DNA from: Cyclobacterium sp. 1_MG-2023
GTDB taxonomy: Bacteria; Bacteroidota; Bacteroidia; Cytophagales; Cyclobacteriaceae
Assembly: GCF_030546805.1 (NCBI RefSeq)
Contig: NZ_JAUOPC010000009.1
Coordinates: forward strand, 1-64,000
Length of the DNA stretch: 64,000 nucleotides
Direction of reading: 5' to 3'
A program made the position numbers and the translations under genes. The notes under the pieces were generated by a model. The model was not told where the DNA came from, made no database searches, and saw only the letters and a program-made list of their open reading frames with translations. Positions 54,258 through 62,946 of this stretch are shown one piece after another (the first letter of the stretch is position 1; every line of letters begins with the position of its first letter).

Positions 54258-55025
54258 TTAATTCATAGCCACTTTAGAACCACCTTCTTTTATTTTTTCC
54301 ATATAGGACTGGTAATGCTGAAGGTAGTTTTTTAGCATATTGTTGACACCATCACCTGTAATGGTTGCTCCGGACATGCCATCAATTTTGTGTGGGTCTT
54401 CTGAGTAATCTTTACCTTCACCTTTCTGCATATTTACGGAAACAAGTTCACCTTGCTCATTGTAGATCGATTTGTCTTTGTACCGTTGTTGCACTTCAGT
54501 TGTGGTGATTCTGGCGCCCAATCCCGGGGTTTCACCCGCATGTGAAAGGGTAACACCTTCAATGGTATCCATATCAGTTTTTAAGGCCACATAGCCCCAA
54601 ATACTGTCCCATAATCCACTACCATATACCGGTAAGATATAGGCAAGAGCAGTTTCTTCACTTCCTTCGTCTAAGAAAATAAATACAGGATACAATCTAT
54701 CTTCAGGAGCTTTTTTGTAATTTTTACCAACATCTACTGTTTCTGCAGATACGGCAACTCCGTCTTGTTCCTCAACTTCCTCTCCGTTAATGTTGACTAC
54801 TTTTGAAGAAATTCTGCTGGCGTAATACTCATTCACCTCTTCAGGTTTCATTTCGGCTATTTGTTCAGCCGGCAATACTGCACCTAGAATTTGTTTTTTA
54901 GTATCAAGTTCTTCAGCTTTCTTTTGAATTGGCTTTAAGAGTTCGGACGTACCTGACAATAATAAACCCAATACGACGGTCAAAATGACCGAAAATGTAA
55001 TGATATATGCGTTAGACTGTTGCAC
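54258..55025 (-). CDS. nqrC: Na+-translocating NADH:quinone reductase subunit C
   Basis: A 255-residue subunit with one N-terminal membrane helix and a soluble periplasmic domain. The FMN attachment site is the SGAT motif in DGMSGATITGDGV, where Thr carries the covalent FMN. It overlaps the end of nqrB by 14 bases, so the two are coupled. It has a longer acidic insert (about 60-110) than many relatives. Confidence 0.92.
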   Translation of the reverse strand: MQQSNAYIITFSVILTVVLGLLLSGTSELLKPIQKKAEELDTKKQILGAVLPAEQIAEMKPEEVNEYYASRISSKVVNINGEEVEEQDGVAVSAETVDVGKNYKKAPEDRLYPVFIFLDEGSEETALAYILPVYGSGLWDSIWGYVALKTDMDTIEGVTLSHAGETPGLGARITTTEVQQRYKDKSIYNEQGELVSVNMQKGEGKDYSEDPHKIDGMSGATITGDGVNNMLKNYLQHYQSYMEKIKEGGSKVAMN

Positions 55026-56214
55026 GTTGTAACCTCCTTTTCTTGTTAGCTTTAACTACATAATAATCAATAAGCGGTGCAAATACATTCATAAATAATA
55101 CCGCTAGCATGATGCCCTCAGGGTAGGCAGGGTTGGTAACCCGAATAATAATTGTGAGGACACCTATAAGTAAACCATAAATCCATTTTCCAGATTCCGT
55201 CTGAGCGGCTGAAACAGGATCTGTAGCCATAAATACTATACCAAAAGCTACACCTCCCATTACCAAATGGTAATGCGCCGGCATGGCCATAAATTCATTC
55301 ACTGCTAGGGCTTGCATAACGATTGCCATAAGGTAAGCACCAGCAAATCCACTGAAGATTATCTTCCAGCTACCTACACCTGTAAATATTAAAATTGCAG
55401 CTCCGATTAGGACCATCAGTGTAGAAGTTTCTCCAATTGATCCGGGGATAAATCCCATGAACAAGTTTTGGAAGCTAAACATATTGTCCATCAATACTGA
55501 GTTATGACTGGCCAAATTAGCTACTGCATTCACTCCCTCTTGTCCGGATTGGTAAGCTACAGCTAAAGCAGTGGCACCTGAAAATCCATCAACAGGCATT
55601 TTGTCTCCTAAATAGGTCCAAACCTGATCACCTGAAATTTGTGCGGGATAGGCGAAATATAAAAATGCCCTGGCAGTCATTGCCACATTTAGAATATTCA
55701 TTCCTGTTCCACCAAAAACCTCCTTGGCGATCACCACAGCAAATACCGTTGCCAATGCAACTTGCCATAATGGGGTAGTTGCAGGAACCACCAATGGAAT
55801 CAACATCCCTGTTACCAAGAAACCTTCATTGATTGGGTGCTTTCTGACCACGGCAAAAATTGCCTCAACTATACCTCCTGCGGTGTACGCTACCAATACA
55901 ATTGGCAAAACTAGAGTCAATCCTAGTACAAACTTGTCACCAAAGGTGGCCGCTTCACCTACTGCTAAATAGTGCAGGTGGCCGGTATTGTATATACCAA
56001 ACAACAAACAGGGTATCATGGCAATAACCACTGTAATCATCATCCTTTTCAGGTCGATGGCATCTTTTACCTGTGCGCCTTTTGTGGCAGCAGTATGGTT
56101 GGGTGAAAACATAAATGTTTCTCCTGCCTCATACAGGTAATAAAGATTTTCCAATTTTCCTCCCTTTTGGAATAAGGGTTTCTGTTTATCCAACAGATCT
56201 CGTAAAAACTTCAT
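55012..56214 (-). CDS. nqrB: Na+-translocating NADH:quinone reductase subunit B
   Basis: A 400-residue membrane subunit. The covalent FMN site is the Thr of SGAT in DGFSGATALAVAY. It contains the sodium-conducting membrane core of the complex in characterised enzymes. Its stop lies inside nqrC, and it starts 5 bases after the nqrA stop, as expected for the nqrABCDE order. Confidence 0.93.
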   Translation of the reverse strand: MKFLRDLLDKQKPLFQKGGKLENLYYLYEAGETFMFSPNHTAATKGAQVKDAIDLKRMMITVVIAMIPCLLFGIYNTGHLHYLAVGEAATFGDKFVLGLTLVLPIVLVAYTAGGIVEAIFAVVRKHPINEGFLVTGMLIPLVVPATTPLWQVALATVFAVVIAKEVFGGTGMNILNVAMTARAFLYFAYPAQISGDQVWTYLGDKMPVDGFSGATALAVAYQSGQEGVNAVANLASHNSVLMDNMFSFQNLFMGFIPGSIGETSTLMVLIGAAILIFTGVGSWKIIFSGFAGAYLMAIVMQALAVNEFMAMPAHYHLVMGGVAFGIVFMATDPVSAAQTESGKWIYGLLIGVLTIIIRVTNPAYPEGIMLAVLFMNVFAPLIDYYVVKANKKRRLQRATV

Positions 56215-56219
56215 ATTTC

Positions 56220-57581
56220 TTAACTGTATTGAATGAGTTCTATACCTTTTCTAATTAATTGCTGAACCGGGTGTTTGGACACATCTACAAATTCACACAA
56301 TGCAAGATCTTCTTCTATTACCTCGTAAATTCCCAACTCCTCCATTTCATCAAAATCTTCTGCCATGATGGCTTTTAGTAGATACACAGGGTAAATATCC
56401 ATAGGTGTAACTTTTTCAAAAACCCCAGTCTGTACAAATGCTCTAGGTTCCCCTCTTACATTGGAATCCAGTGCATATTCCTTTTTCGGAAATAGGAAGG
56501 ACAATAGTCCCAATGCTTTGTGAAAGCTTAGTTTATCGGTGGTAGGTTTCATCCAGCCCATGAATTCATAATAATCACCTTCAGGGATGATCGTAACTTG
56601 GTGCTGGTAAAAGCCTAGATAACCTTCTTGGCTTATTTTTTCTCCAGTTAAAACATTTCCGGAAATGACCCTGAAATGATTGGATTTGGTATTGCCTTCT
56701 ACATAACTATCTACACAGCTACCTATATAGGTTTGGGCATAGGAAGGATTTTTTACTTCAGAACCTGTGATGGCTACCAATTTGGAAGCATCATAAATTC
56801 CGTTGATCAATAATTTACCAATTTGAACCACCCCAAAAGGGTTGATCGTCCATAAAGTTTCTCCTTTATTGATTGGTGCGGTATTGTGAATTTGCACACC
56901 AACATTTCCAGCAGGATGAGGGCCTGAAAAAGTAGTAGTTTCAACTCCTTGTATAGCGCTCAATTCTGTTGATTTATTGTCAGCAGACAATCCTAAATAA
57001 ACCTTACCATCAGTAAGTTTTTTTAGGGCATCTATTCCTGCCTGAAAATAATTGCTTTGACCTTTCAGAATATAATCATAATCTGGTGCCAAAGGGTGAG
57101 AATCAAACCCGGAAATAAATATGGCACGAGGGTTGTCATCAGGATTTGCTACAATTCCGTAAGGCCTTTGAATAATTTGAGGCCAAACACCAGAAGTAGT
57201 AAGTTTATCAACAATTGTCTCTCTGCTCGCCGACTTTATCCCTGAAGAGGTTAATTTCTCAAAGTTTTCAAAATTAATTTCGCCGTCAGCAAGGATTTTT
57301 ATTTCCAATAACTTTCTTTTCTCTCCTCGTTTTATTTCGATGATTTCTCCTGATACAGGTGCAACATACTTTACCTTTTCCAGTTTTTTATCAAATAAAA
57401 TAGGAGTGCCTGCCTTTACCGTATCACCTTCTTTCACAAGGACCTTAGGTCTTTGCATTCCGATGAAATCTGTGGGCTTGATGGCAAAGGTTTTGACAGG
57501 TTGATAATCACCGACTTTTTTTTCGGCTTTACCTACCAGGCGTATATCAAACCCTCTTTTAAGCTTGACTTGTTTTGACAT
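56220..57581 (-). CDS. nqrA: Na+-translocating NADH:quinone reductase subunit A
   Basis: A 453-residue soluble subunit of the NQR complex. NqrA marks: LKRGFDIRLVGKAEKK, APVSGEIIEIKRGEKRKLL, WPQIIQRPYGIVANPDDNPRAIFISGF, GPHPAGNVGVQIH and the late VNTGEP-like SNVRGEPRAFVQTGVFE. First gene of the minus-strand operon; its promoter must lie between 57582 and 57713. Confidence 0.93.
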   Translation of the reverse strand: MSKQVKLKRGFDIRLVGKAEKKVGDYQPVKTFAIKPTDFIGMQRPKVLVKEGDTVKAGTPILFDKKLEKVKYVAPVSGEIIEIKRGEKRKLLEIKILADGEINFENFEKLTSSGIKSASRETIVDKLTTSGVWPQIIQRPYGIVANPDDNPRAIFISGFDSHPLAPDYDYILKGQSNYFQAGIDALKKLTDGKVYLGLSADNKSTELSAIQGVETTTFSGPHPAGNVGVQIHNTAPINKGETLWTINPFGVVQIGKLLINGIYDASKLVAITGSEVKNPSYAQTYIGSCVDSYVEGNTKSNHFRVISGNVLTGEKISQEGYLGFYQHQVTIIPEGDYYEFMGWMKPTTDKLSFHKALGLLSFLFPKKEYALDSNVRGEPRAFVQTGVFEKVTPMDIYPVYLLKAIMAEDFDEMEELGIYEVIEEDLALCEFVDVSKHPVQQLIRKGIELIQYS

Positions 57582-57713
57582 ATTTAATTTTTGAAACTTT
57601 TTGATCCTATGAAAAACGCCTCAAATCTAATAAATTACATTAGTTATTAGAAGATAATTCGGCGATTATTTAGCTATTTTTTATCTGTAAAACCCAATTA
57701 TTTTAACGGATTC

Positions 57714-58616
57714 TTAATTGTTTGCCTTGATACTGATTTTATTATAAGATAAAATGTGTTCTTTTACCTGATCCATTAACCACATTGGTGTGGATGTAGC
57801 CCCGCAAATGCCTATTTTATCTTCCGGATTGAGCCAATCTAAGTTAATCTCTGCTTCATTTTCTACAAAATAACTCCTTGGGTTGATGTGTTTACACACT
57901 TGATACAAAGCTTTCCCATTTGAGCTCTTTTTTCCTGCTACAAAAATTATTACATCATTGTCTTTGGAAAATTTTTGGAGTTGAGGTTCACGGTTAGATA
58001 CTTGACGGCAAATAGAATCATTGGCATTGAAATCCATTTCTTCCATGCTCCCTCTTGCTTCTTTTATCCGAGCTTCAATTTTTGCCTTCAACTCGTAAAA
58101 ACCCTTCGTGCTTTTGGTAGTTTGACTGAACAAGGTTACAGGTCTGGAAAAATCAATTTGGTCCAAATCTTCATCATCCATTACTACAATTGCTTTTTCA
58201 AGCGTTTGGCCGGTAAGACCAATCACTTCTGCATGCCCTTTTTTACCATAAATTACAATTTGACCATCCTGACTTTCCATCTTGTCAAAGGCACTCTTTA
58301 CCCGATGTTGTAATTTTAATACCACGGGACAAGAAGCATCAATTAGCTCAATATTATTTTTGATGGCTGTTCTGTAAGTTTCCGGTGGTTCGCCATGGGC
58401 ACGAATCAGGACTTTGCAATCATGCAATTCTTCTAAGTTTTCCCTGTCAATAACCACCAAACCCTTGTCACTTAGGCGGTTTACTTCCATGGCATTGTGC
58501 ACAATATCTCCAAGGCAATAGAGCTTAGAACTGCTTTCCATCTCATCCTCTGCCATTTGGATTGCGTATTCAACACCAAAACAATATCCGGAATTTTTAT
58601 CTATTGTGACTTCCAT
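57714..58616 (-). CDS. ispH: 4-Hydroxy-3-methylbut-2-enyl diphosphate reductase
   Basis: A 300-residue IspH of the methylerythritol-phosphate isoprenoid pathway. The three Fe-S-cluster cysteines are Cys12 (SGYCFGV), Cys96 (IDASCPVV) and Cys203 (DSICRQVSNRE). The active-site segments HAE, SQTTKS and ATSTP are also present. It is 4 bases downstream of cmk and oriented with it, a pair often seen in Bacteroidota. No domain is missing. Confidence 0.94.
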   Translation of the reverse strand: MEVTIDKNSGYCFGVEYAIQMAEDEMESSSKLYCLGDIVHNAMEVNRLSDKGLVVIDRENLEELHDCKVLIRAHGEPPETYRTAIKNNIELIDASCPVVLKLQHRVKSAFDKMESQDGQIVIYGKKGHAEVIGLTGQTLEKAIVVMDDEDLDQIDFSRPVTLFSQTTKSTKGFYELKAKIEARIKEARGSMEEMDFNANDSICRQVSNREPQLQKFSKDNDVIIFVAGKKSSNGKALYQVCKHINPRSYFVENEAEINLDWLNPEDKIGICGATSTPMWLMDQVKEHILSYNKISIKANN

Positions 58617-58620
58617 AAAG

Positions 58621-59298
58621 TTAGTTCATTCTTTCCTTGGCCAATTCAATTATTCTTGACACCTGCTCCTTAAAATCAAGATAACTGGTATCAATCTCTA
58701 CGGCATCTATTGCTTTTTTTAATGGGCTTACTGATCTTCCAGAATCTATCTTATCTCTTGATTCAAGATTTTGCTTAACGATATCTAAACTAATTTTTTC
58801 ACCTTTTTCTAAGAGCTCTTTCTGCCTTCTTTCTGCACGTATGGTGGTGTCTGCAGTCATGAAAATCTTTAGCTCGGCATCGGGGAAAACAACAGTGCCA
58901 ATGTCACGGCCATCCATTACAATGCCTTTTTCATTGCCCATGCGTCTTTGGATATCCACCATGGCTTGACGAACAATTGATAATTTACTTACCTGACTCA
59001 CATAAGTAGATACGGCCATTCCCCTGATTTCACTTTCTACATTTTCTCCATTCATAAAAATTTCCTGAATACCTTTGGCTTCATTGAAATGAAAAGTAAT
59101 TTTTATGTCTTTAAGGGCTTTGTTAACTTCTTCAGTATAAGTAATTTCTGTATTGTTTCTTAAAAAATATAGGGTTACTGCCCTATACATGGCGCCGGAA
59201 TCCAAATAAGTATATTGCAGAACCTTTGCTACAGCTTTGGCTGTAGTGCTTTTCCCGCATCCTGAATACCCGTCGATGGCAACGATAATTTTTTTCAT
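58621..59298 (-). CDS. cmk: Cytidylate kinase
   Basis: A 225-residue P-loop kinase (AIDGYSGCGKSTTAKAVAK at the N-terminus) that phosphorylates CMP and dCMP. Other marks: LDSGAMYRAVT, MDGRDIGTVVFPDAELKIFMTAD and DSGRSVSPLKKA(I/P)DAVEIDTS. Length is normal. It is co-transcribed with ispH. It is divergent from the adenine deaminase gene, with about 160 bases between. Confidence 0.94.
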   Translation of the reverse strand: MKKIIVAIDGYSGCGKSTTAKAVAKVLQYTYLDSGAMYRAVTLYFLRNNTEITYTEEVNKALKDIKITFHFNEAKGIQEIFMNGENVESEIRGMAVSTYVSQVSKLSIVRQAMVDIQRRMGNEKGIVMDGRDIGTVVFPDAELKIFMTADTTIRAERRQKELLEKGEKISLDIVKQNLESRDKIDSGRSVSPLKKAIDAVEIDTSYLDFKEQVSRIIELAKERMN

Positions 59299-59457
59299 TA
59301 AAGAAAAATGAAATTGCTTACTGCTTTCCTTTTCAATGGCAAATATAGTATATTTATAAGTATTCTTGGCAGTATGCTTTATTTGAATTGATTTTTATTC
59401 CCAATAAAGGATCTGTAACATGAAAAAGAAATGGGTTATTTAAATTTTTAGGTAAGA

Positions 59458-61092
59458 ATGTCTAAAGCTTTTAGTGTTAAAGGTAAACTTGTTGATATTG
59501 ATAATCGGGAAGTTTATCCTGTAAAAGTTCAGGTGTCCGATGGTAAGATCAGCAAGATAGTTAGGATCGATTCTTCACCCGATCAATACATTCTTCCGGG
59601 CTTTATAGATGCACATGTCCATATTGAGTCTTCCCTGCTAATACCTACAGAATTTGCTCGCCTGGCCGCTGTTCATGGAACTGTGGCCACCGTTTCTGAT
59701 CCCCATGAAATTGCCAATGTTTGTGGACTCAAAGGAGTGGAATATATGGTTGAAAATGGGAGGCTATCTCCATTTAAGTTTTTCTTTGGTGCCCCCTCTT
59801 GTGTGCCGGCAACACTGTTTGAAACAGCCGGGGCTACTATCGACAGCACTGAAATTGCCAAGCTCTTAAAGCGGGATGACATTTATTATTTGGCTGAAAT
59901 GATGAATTGGCCGGGAGTGCTTTCAGGAGATGCTGAAGTTTTGAAAAAAATTGAATTGGCCAAGAAATTTGGTAAGCCTGTAGATGGTCATGCTCCTGCA
60001 TTGAGAGGAGAGAAGGCTGTTAAATATATTAATGTTGGGATATCTACTGACCATGAATGTGTCGCGTTAGATGAGGCCCGATTTAAGGCTCAAAATGGGA
60101 TGAAAATAGCGATAAGAGAAGGGAGTGCTGCGAAAAATTTTGATGCCCTGATAGATTTGATTGATGAATTTCCTGATCAAATAATGTTTTGTTCAGATGA
60201 CAAACATCCCGATAGTTTGTTATTAGGACACATCAATCAATTGGCTGCTAGGGCGGTAAAAAAGGGGAAAGATCTTTTTAATGTTTTAAAAGCATGCTGT
60301 ATTACTCCCGTTCAGCATTATAATATTGGAGTAGGTAGATTAAGACCCAATGACCCTGCTGATTTTGTAGTAGTTAAAGATTTAGTTAATTTTAATGTTT
60401 TAGAAACCTATATCTCAGGAACTTTGGTAGCCAAAGAAGGCCAAAGTAAAATATTATCTACCAAGACGGAGTCGATCAATAATTTTAAAGCTTATCCGGT
60501 TTCTGCCAATGATTTTGAATTGGATCATCAGGGAGGAGAGGCTAAAGTGATAGTGGTGGAGGATTCTCAATTGATCACCGGAACAATTGCCTGTGAAGTG
60601 CCTGAAAAAGATGGAAAAGTAAGGGTGGATATTAATAATGATATCTTAAAAATTGCCATCATCAACAGGTACCTGCCCAATGTAAAGCCGGCTGTAGCTT
60701 TGGTTAAAAATTTCGGATTAAAAAATGGAGCTATTGGCTCATCTGTAGCCCATGACTCACATAATATCATAGTAGTGGGCACAAGCGATAGTCTGATGGC
60801 CGAAGCAGCCAACTTAATTATCAAGGAAAAGGGAGGGTTATCAGCTGTAGGGCCCACCGGAAGCAAGGTTTTGAACTTGCCTGTGGCAGGATTAATGAGT
60901 AATTCAGATGGATTTTCGGTTGCAAGTAGTTACATTGAAGTAGATAAAAAAGCGAAAGAGCTTGGATCTGGCTTGCAGTCACCTTTTATGACCTTGAGTT
61001 TTATGGGCTTATTGGTAATCCCACATTTAAAATTAAGTGACAAAGGATTGTTTGACAGTGACTTATTTAAGTTTGTAAAAGTTTTTGGATAG
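59458..61092 (+). CDS. ade: Adenine deaminase
   Basis: A 544-residue amidohydrolase of the Ade type that converts adenine to hypoxanthine for purine salvage. Marks: LPGFIDAHVHIESSLLIPTEFA, HGTVATVSDPHEIANV, ISTDHECV, MFCSDDKHPDSLL, and the C-terminal domain with GAIGSSVAHDSHNIIVVGTSD and PFMTLSFMGLLVIPHLKLS. The gene is complete. A decayed copy of its last part lies at 62736-62861. It is followed after 27 bases by a histidine kinase on the same strand. Confidence 0.94.
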   Translation: MSKAFSVKGKLVDIDNREVYPVKVQVSDGKISKIVRIDSSPDQYILPGFIDAHVHIESSLLIPTEFARLAAVHGTVATVSDPHEIANVCGLKGVEYMVENGRLSPFKFFFGAPSCVPATLFETAGATIDSTEIAKLLKRDDIYYLAEMMNWPGVLSGDAEVLKKIELAKKFGKPVDGHAPALRGEKAVKYINVGISTDHECVALDEARFKAQNGMKIAIREGSAAKNFDALIDLIDEFPDQIMFCSDDKHPDSLLLGHINQLAARAVKKGKDLFNVLKACCITPVQHYNIGVGRLRPNDPADFVVVKDLVNFNVLETYISGTLVAKEGQSKILSTKTESINNFKAYPVSANDFELDHQGGEAKVIVVEDSQLITGTIACEVPEKDGKVRVDINNDILKIAIINRYLPNVKPAVALVKNFGLKNGAIGSSVAHDSHNIIVVGTSDSLMAEAANLIIKEKGGLSAVGPTGSKVLNLPVAGLMSNSDGFSVASSYIEVDKKAKELGSGLQSPFMTLSFMGLLVIPHLKLSDKGLFDSDLFKFVKVFG

Positions 61093-61119
61093 AGGAAAGC
61101 ATTTTAATTAATCATAATT

Positions 61120-62445
61120 TTGAAAAAAGGTTTTTTGGCAAGGTTAAAGAAGCAGGGTAAGAATTTGTTTTTCTGGGACAAGAGTCCGTCCCTAGAAATA
61201 CAAGTTTTCAATGCTGCCTTGGTTATTTTAATTGTTTTTGTCCTTTTTCTAGCCATAATTAACTTATGGTTACTGAACTATAGTTTGGTGAAACTTTGCA
61301 TAATAGTTGCAACCAGTTTATCCTTTTTTATCTATCTATTGCGGGTGAGGCATGCCTTTAAAACAGCTTTTTATTTGGCAAGCTTTAGTACATATCCGAT
61401 TTTACTCTTTAATTTCTATCACAATGATGGTATAATAGGCCCCACTTTTTACATTCTTTCTTTGATTCATTTGCTGGTCCTTAGCATCGTAAGGACAAAG
61501 CATTATACTTTCTGGAGTTTCCTGAATGTATTGTTTTACTTCTTACTTTACTGCTTTGGCCTTTATTATGGAGAACTGATACCAAAAAATTATAATAGTC
61601 AGTTTGAAATTTTAACCGATCATTTGCTTACTTATTGTGCCTCCATTCTTGGTATTACAATGATAATGTTTGCCATGAAACGCTTTATTTCGATTCAGAA
61701 ACGAAAGGTGAAAGAAAAAACGGTGGCTTTATTAAAAATAAATAAAGACCTGAAACAAACCAACAACCAAAAAGACAAAATTATTGCCATTATTTCCCAT
61801 GACTTGAAGAACCCTCTTCAATCCATTATACAAACCCTTGAGTTAATTAATTCAGGAGACCTTACTGAGGAAGACATTAAGTACCTTCGTCAGGAATTGC
61901 TGAAAACCACCAAAAACACCTACAAAATGATGGAAGATATATTGGAATGGTCTTCTTTTGAATTAAAAAATGCAGCTAAAAGGGAAAAGAAAATACACAT
62001 TAAAGACCTCATTGAAGATACTGTAGAGATTTTGAATGTGATTGCCAAGCAAAAAAGCATAGATTTGGAGGTCAATTACCATCAAAACCCTCTATTAAAT
62101 TTAGAAACAGATCGGCTGCTCCTTATTTTTAGAAATTTGGTGCAGAATGCCATAAAGTTTACGCTTTCAGGCGGGCATGTTATGGTTGATATTTACAGTC
62201 AAGAAGAACAATTGACCCTGCAGATAACGGATAATGGGGTTGGAATTTCTCCCAAACGCTTAGAGACTATCTTCGAACAAGATATAAAATCTACTTACGG
62301 TACCGAACAGGAGAAAGGAACTGGTATGGGGCTTCATATGTGCTTTCAAAGTGCCCATATGCTTAGCGGGAAATTGGAGGTGGAAAGTAAAGAAGGAGAA
62401 GGTTCAACCTTTAAGCTAGTGATTCCTACAGGAATTAATACCTAA
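61120..62445 (+). CDS. Membrane sensor histidine kinase, paralog 1
   Basis: A 441-residue kinase that starts with TTG at 61120 (LKKGFLARLKKQGKNLFFWDK). About five or six hydrophobic segments fill residues 25-200, then a short linker, the HisKA helix with His227 (IISHDLKNPLQSIIQTLELI) and a HATPase_c domain (NLVQNAIKFT, DNGVGIS, GTGMGLHMCFQSAHMLSG). The membrane part is a sensing domain of unknown ligand. No response regulator gene is next to it. It is a tandem paralog of the partial gene at 62947; the phospho-His has the same residue number in both. Confidence 0.88.
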   Translation: MKKGFLARLKKQGKNLFFWDKSPSLEIQVFNAALVILIVFVLFLAIINLWLLNYSLVKLCIIVATSLSFFIYLLRVRHAFKTAFYLASFSTYPILLFNFYHNDGIIGPTFYILSLIHLLVLSIVRTKHYTFWSFLNVLFYFLLYCFGLYYGELIPKNYNSQFEILTDHLLTYCASILGITMIMFAMKRFISIQKRKVKEKTVALLKINKDLKQTNNQKDKIIAIISHDLKNPLQSIIQTLELINSGDLTEEDIKYLRQELLKTTKNTYKMMEDILEWSSFELKNAAKREKKIHIKDLIEDTVEILNVIAKQKSIDLEVNYHQNPLLNLETDRLLLIFRNLVQNAIKFTLSGGHVMVDIYSQEEQLTLQITDNGVGISPKRLETIFEQDIKSTYGTEQEKGTGMGLHMCFQSAHMLSGKLEVESKEGEGSTFKLVIPTGINT

Positions 62446-62735
62446 TTCTTCTTGGAAATCTTTTCTATAGTTTAGCAATTTTCTCTGCATTTTTTTACTA
62501 AAATTAGGTGTAATATTTTTCACCGGTAATTTTATAGAGGCTAAAGGAGCATATATCAGGCTTTATTTAAATTCCCTCTTTGTCCAATCATGAAATAAGC
62601 GATACTATTGATTATATTAATCCTCTGAAAGGCTGTTCTTAATAATTGTATCCGGACTTGCCACCTGACTATTGTCACTATAGTTAAAATCCTTTGCTAA
62701 CTATTAAACGAATAAAGGAAAAAATATATCCTTCT

Positions 62736-62861
62736 AATGGTTTTTTGATAACTAAAGATTATATTGAAGTTGCTTAAAAGGCAACGGGCTTGGGGGACTC
62801 ATTTTTTGTGCACTTTATGACCTTATATATTACTGCATTGATGGTTATTCCTCATCTTTAA
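62736..62861 (+). pseudogene. Remnant of an adenine deaminase 3' end
   Basis: Translated gap-free, this reads NGF...YIEVA, stop, KATGLG...FMTL...L-MVIPHL, stop. It aligns without indels to the C-terminal part of Ade (DGF...YIEVDKKAKELG...FMTL...LLVIPHL at about 60904-61030), with about 20 identical positions over about 41 codons, counted by eye. Its distance to the kinase start at 62947 (133 bases from the FMTL codon) nearly equals the matching distance in the intact copy (135 bases). It has one internal stop. The rest of 62446-62946 shows only weak further similarity. Confidence 0.82.
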
Positions 62862-62946
62862 TTATGCATTTAGGTTAGTGGGCGAGGAGTCTTATATATA
62901 TTCAAAACTATTTTTTTGTATAAATGTAAATACTTAATGATATATT

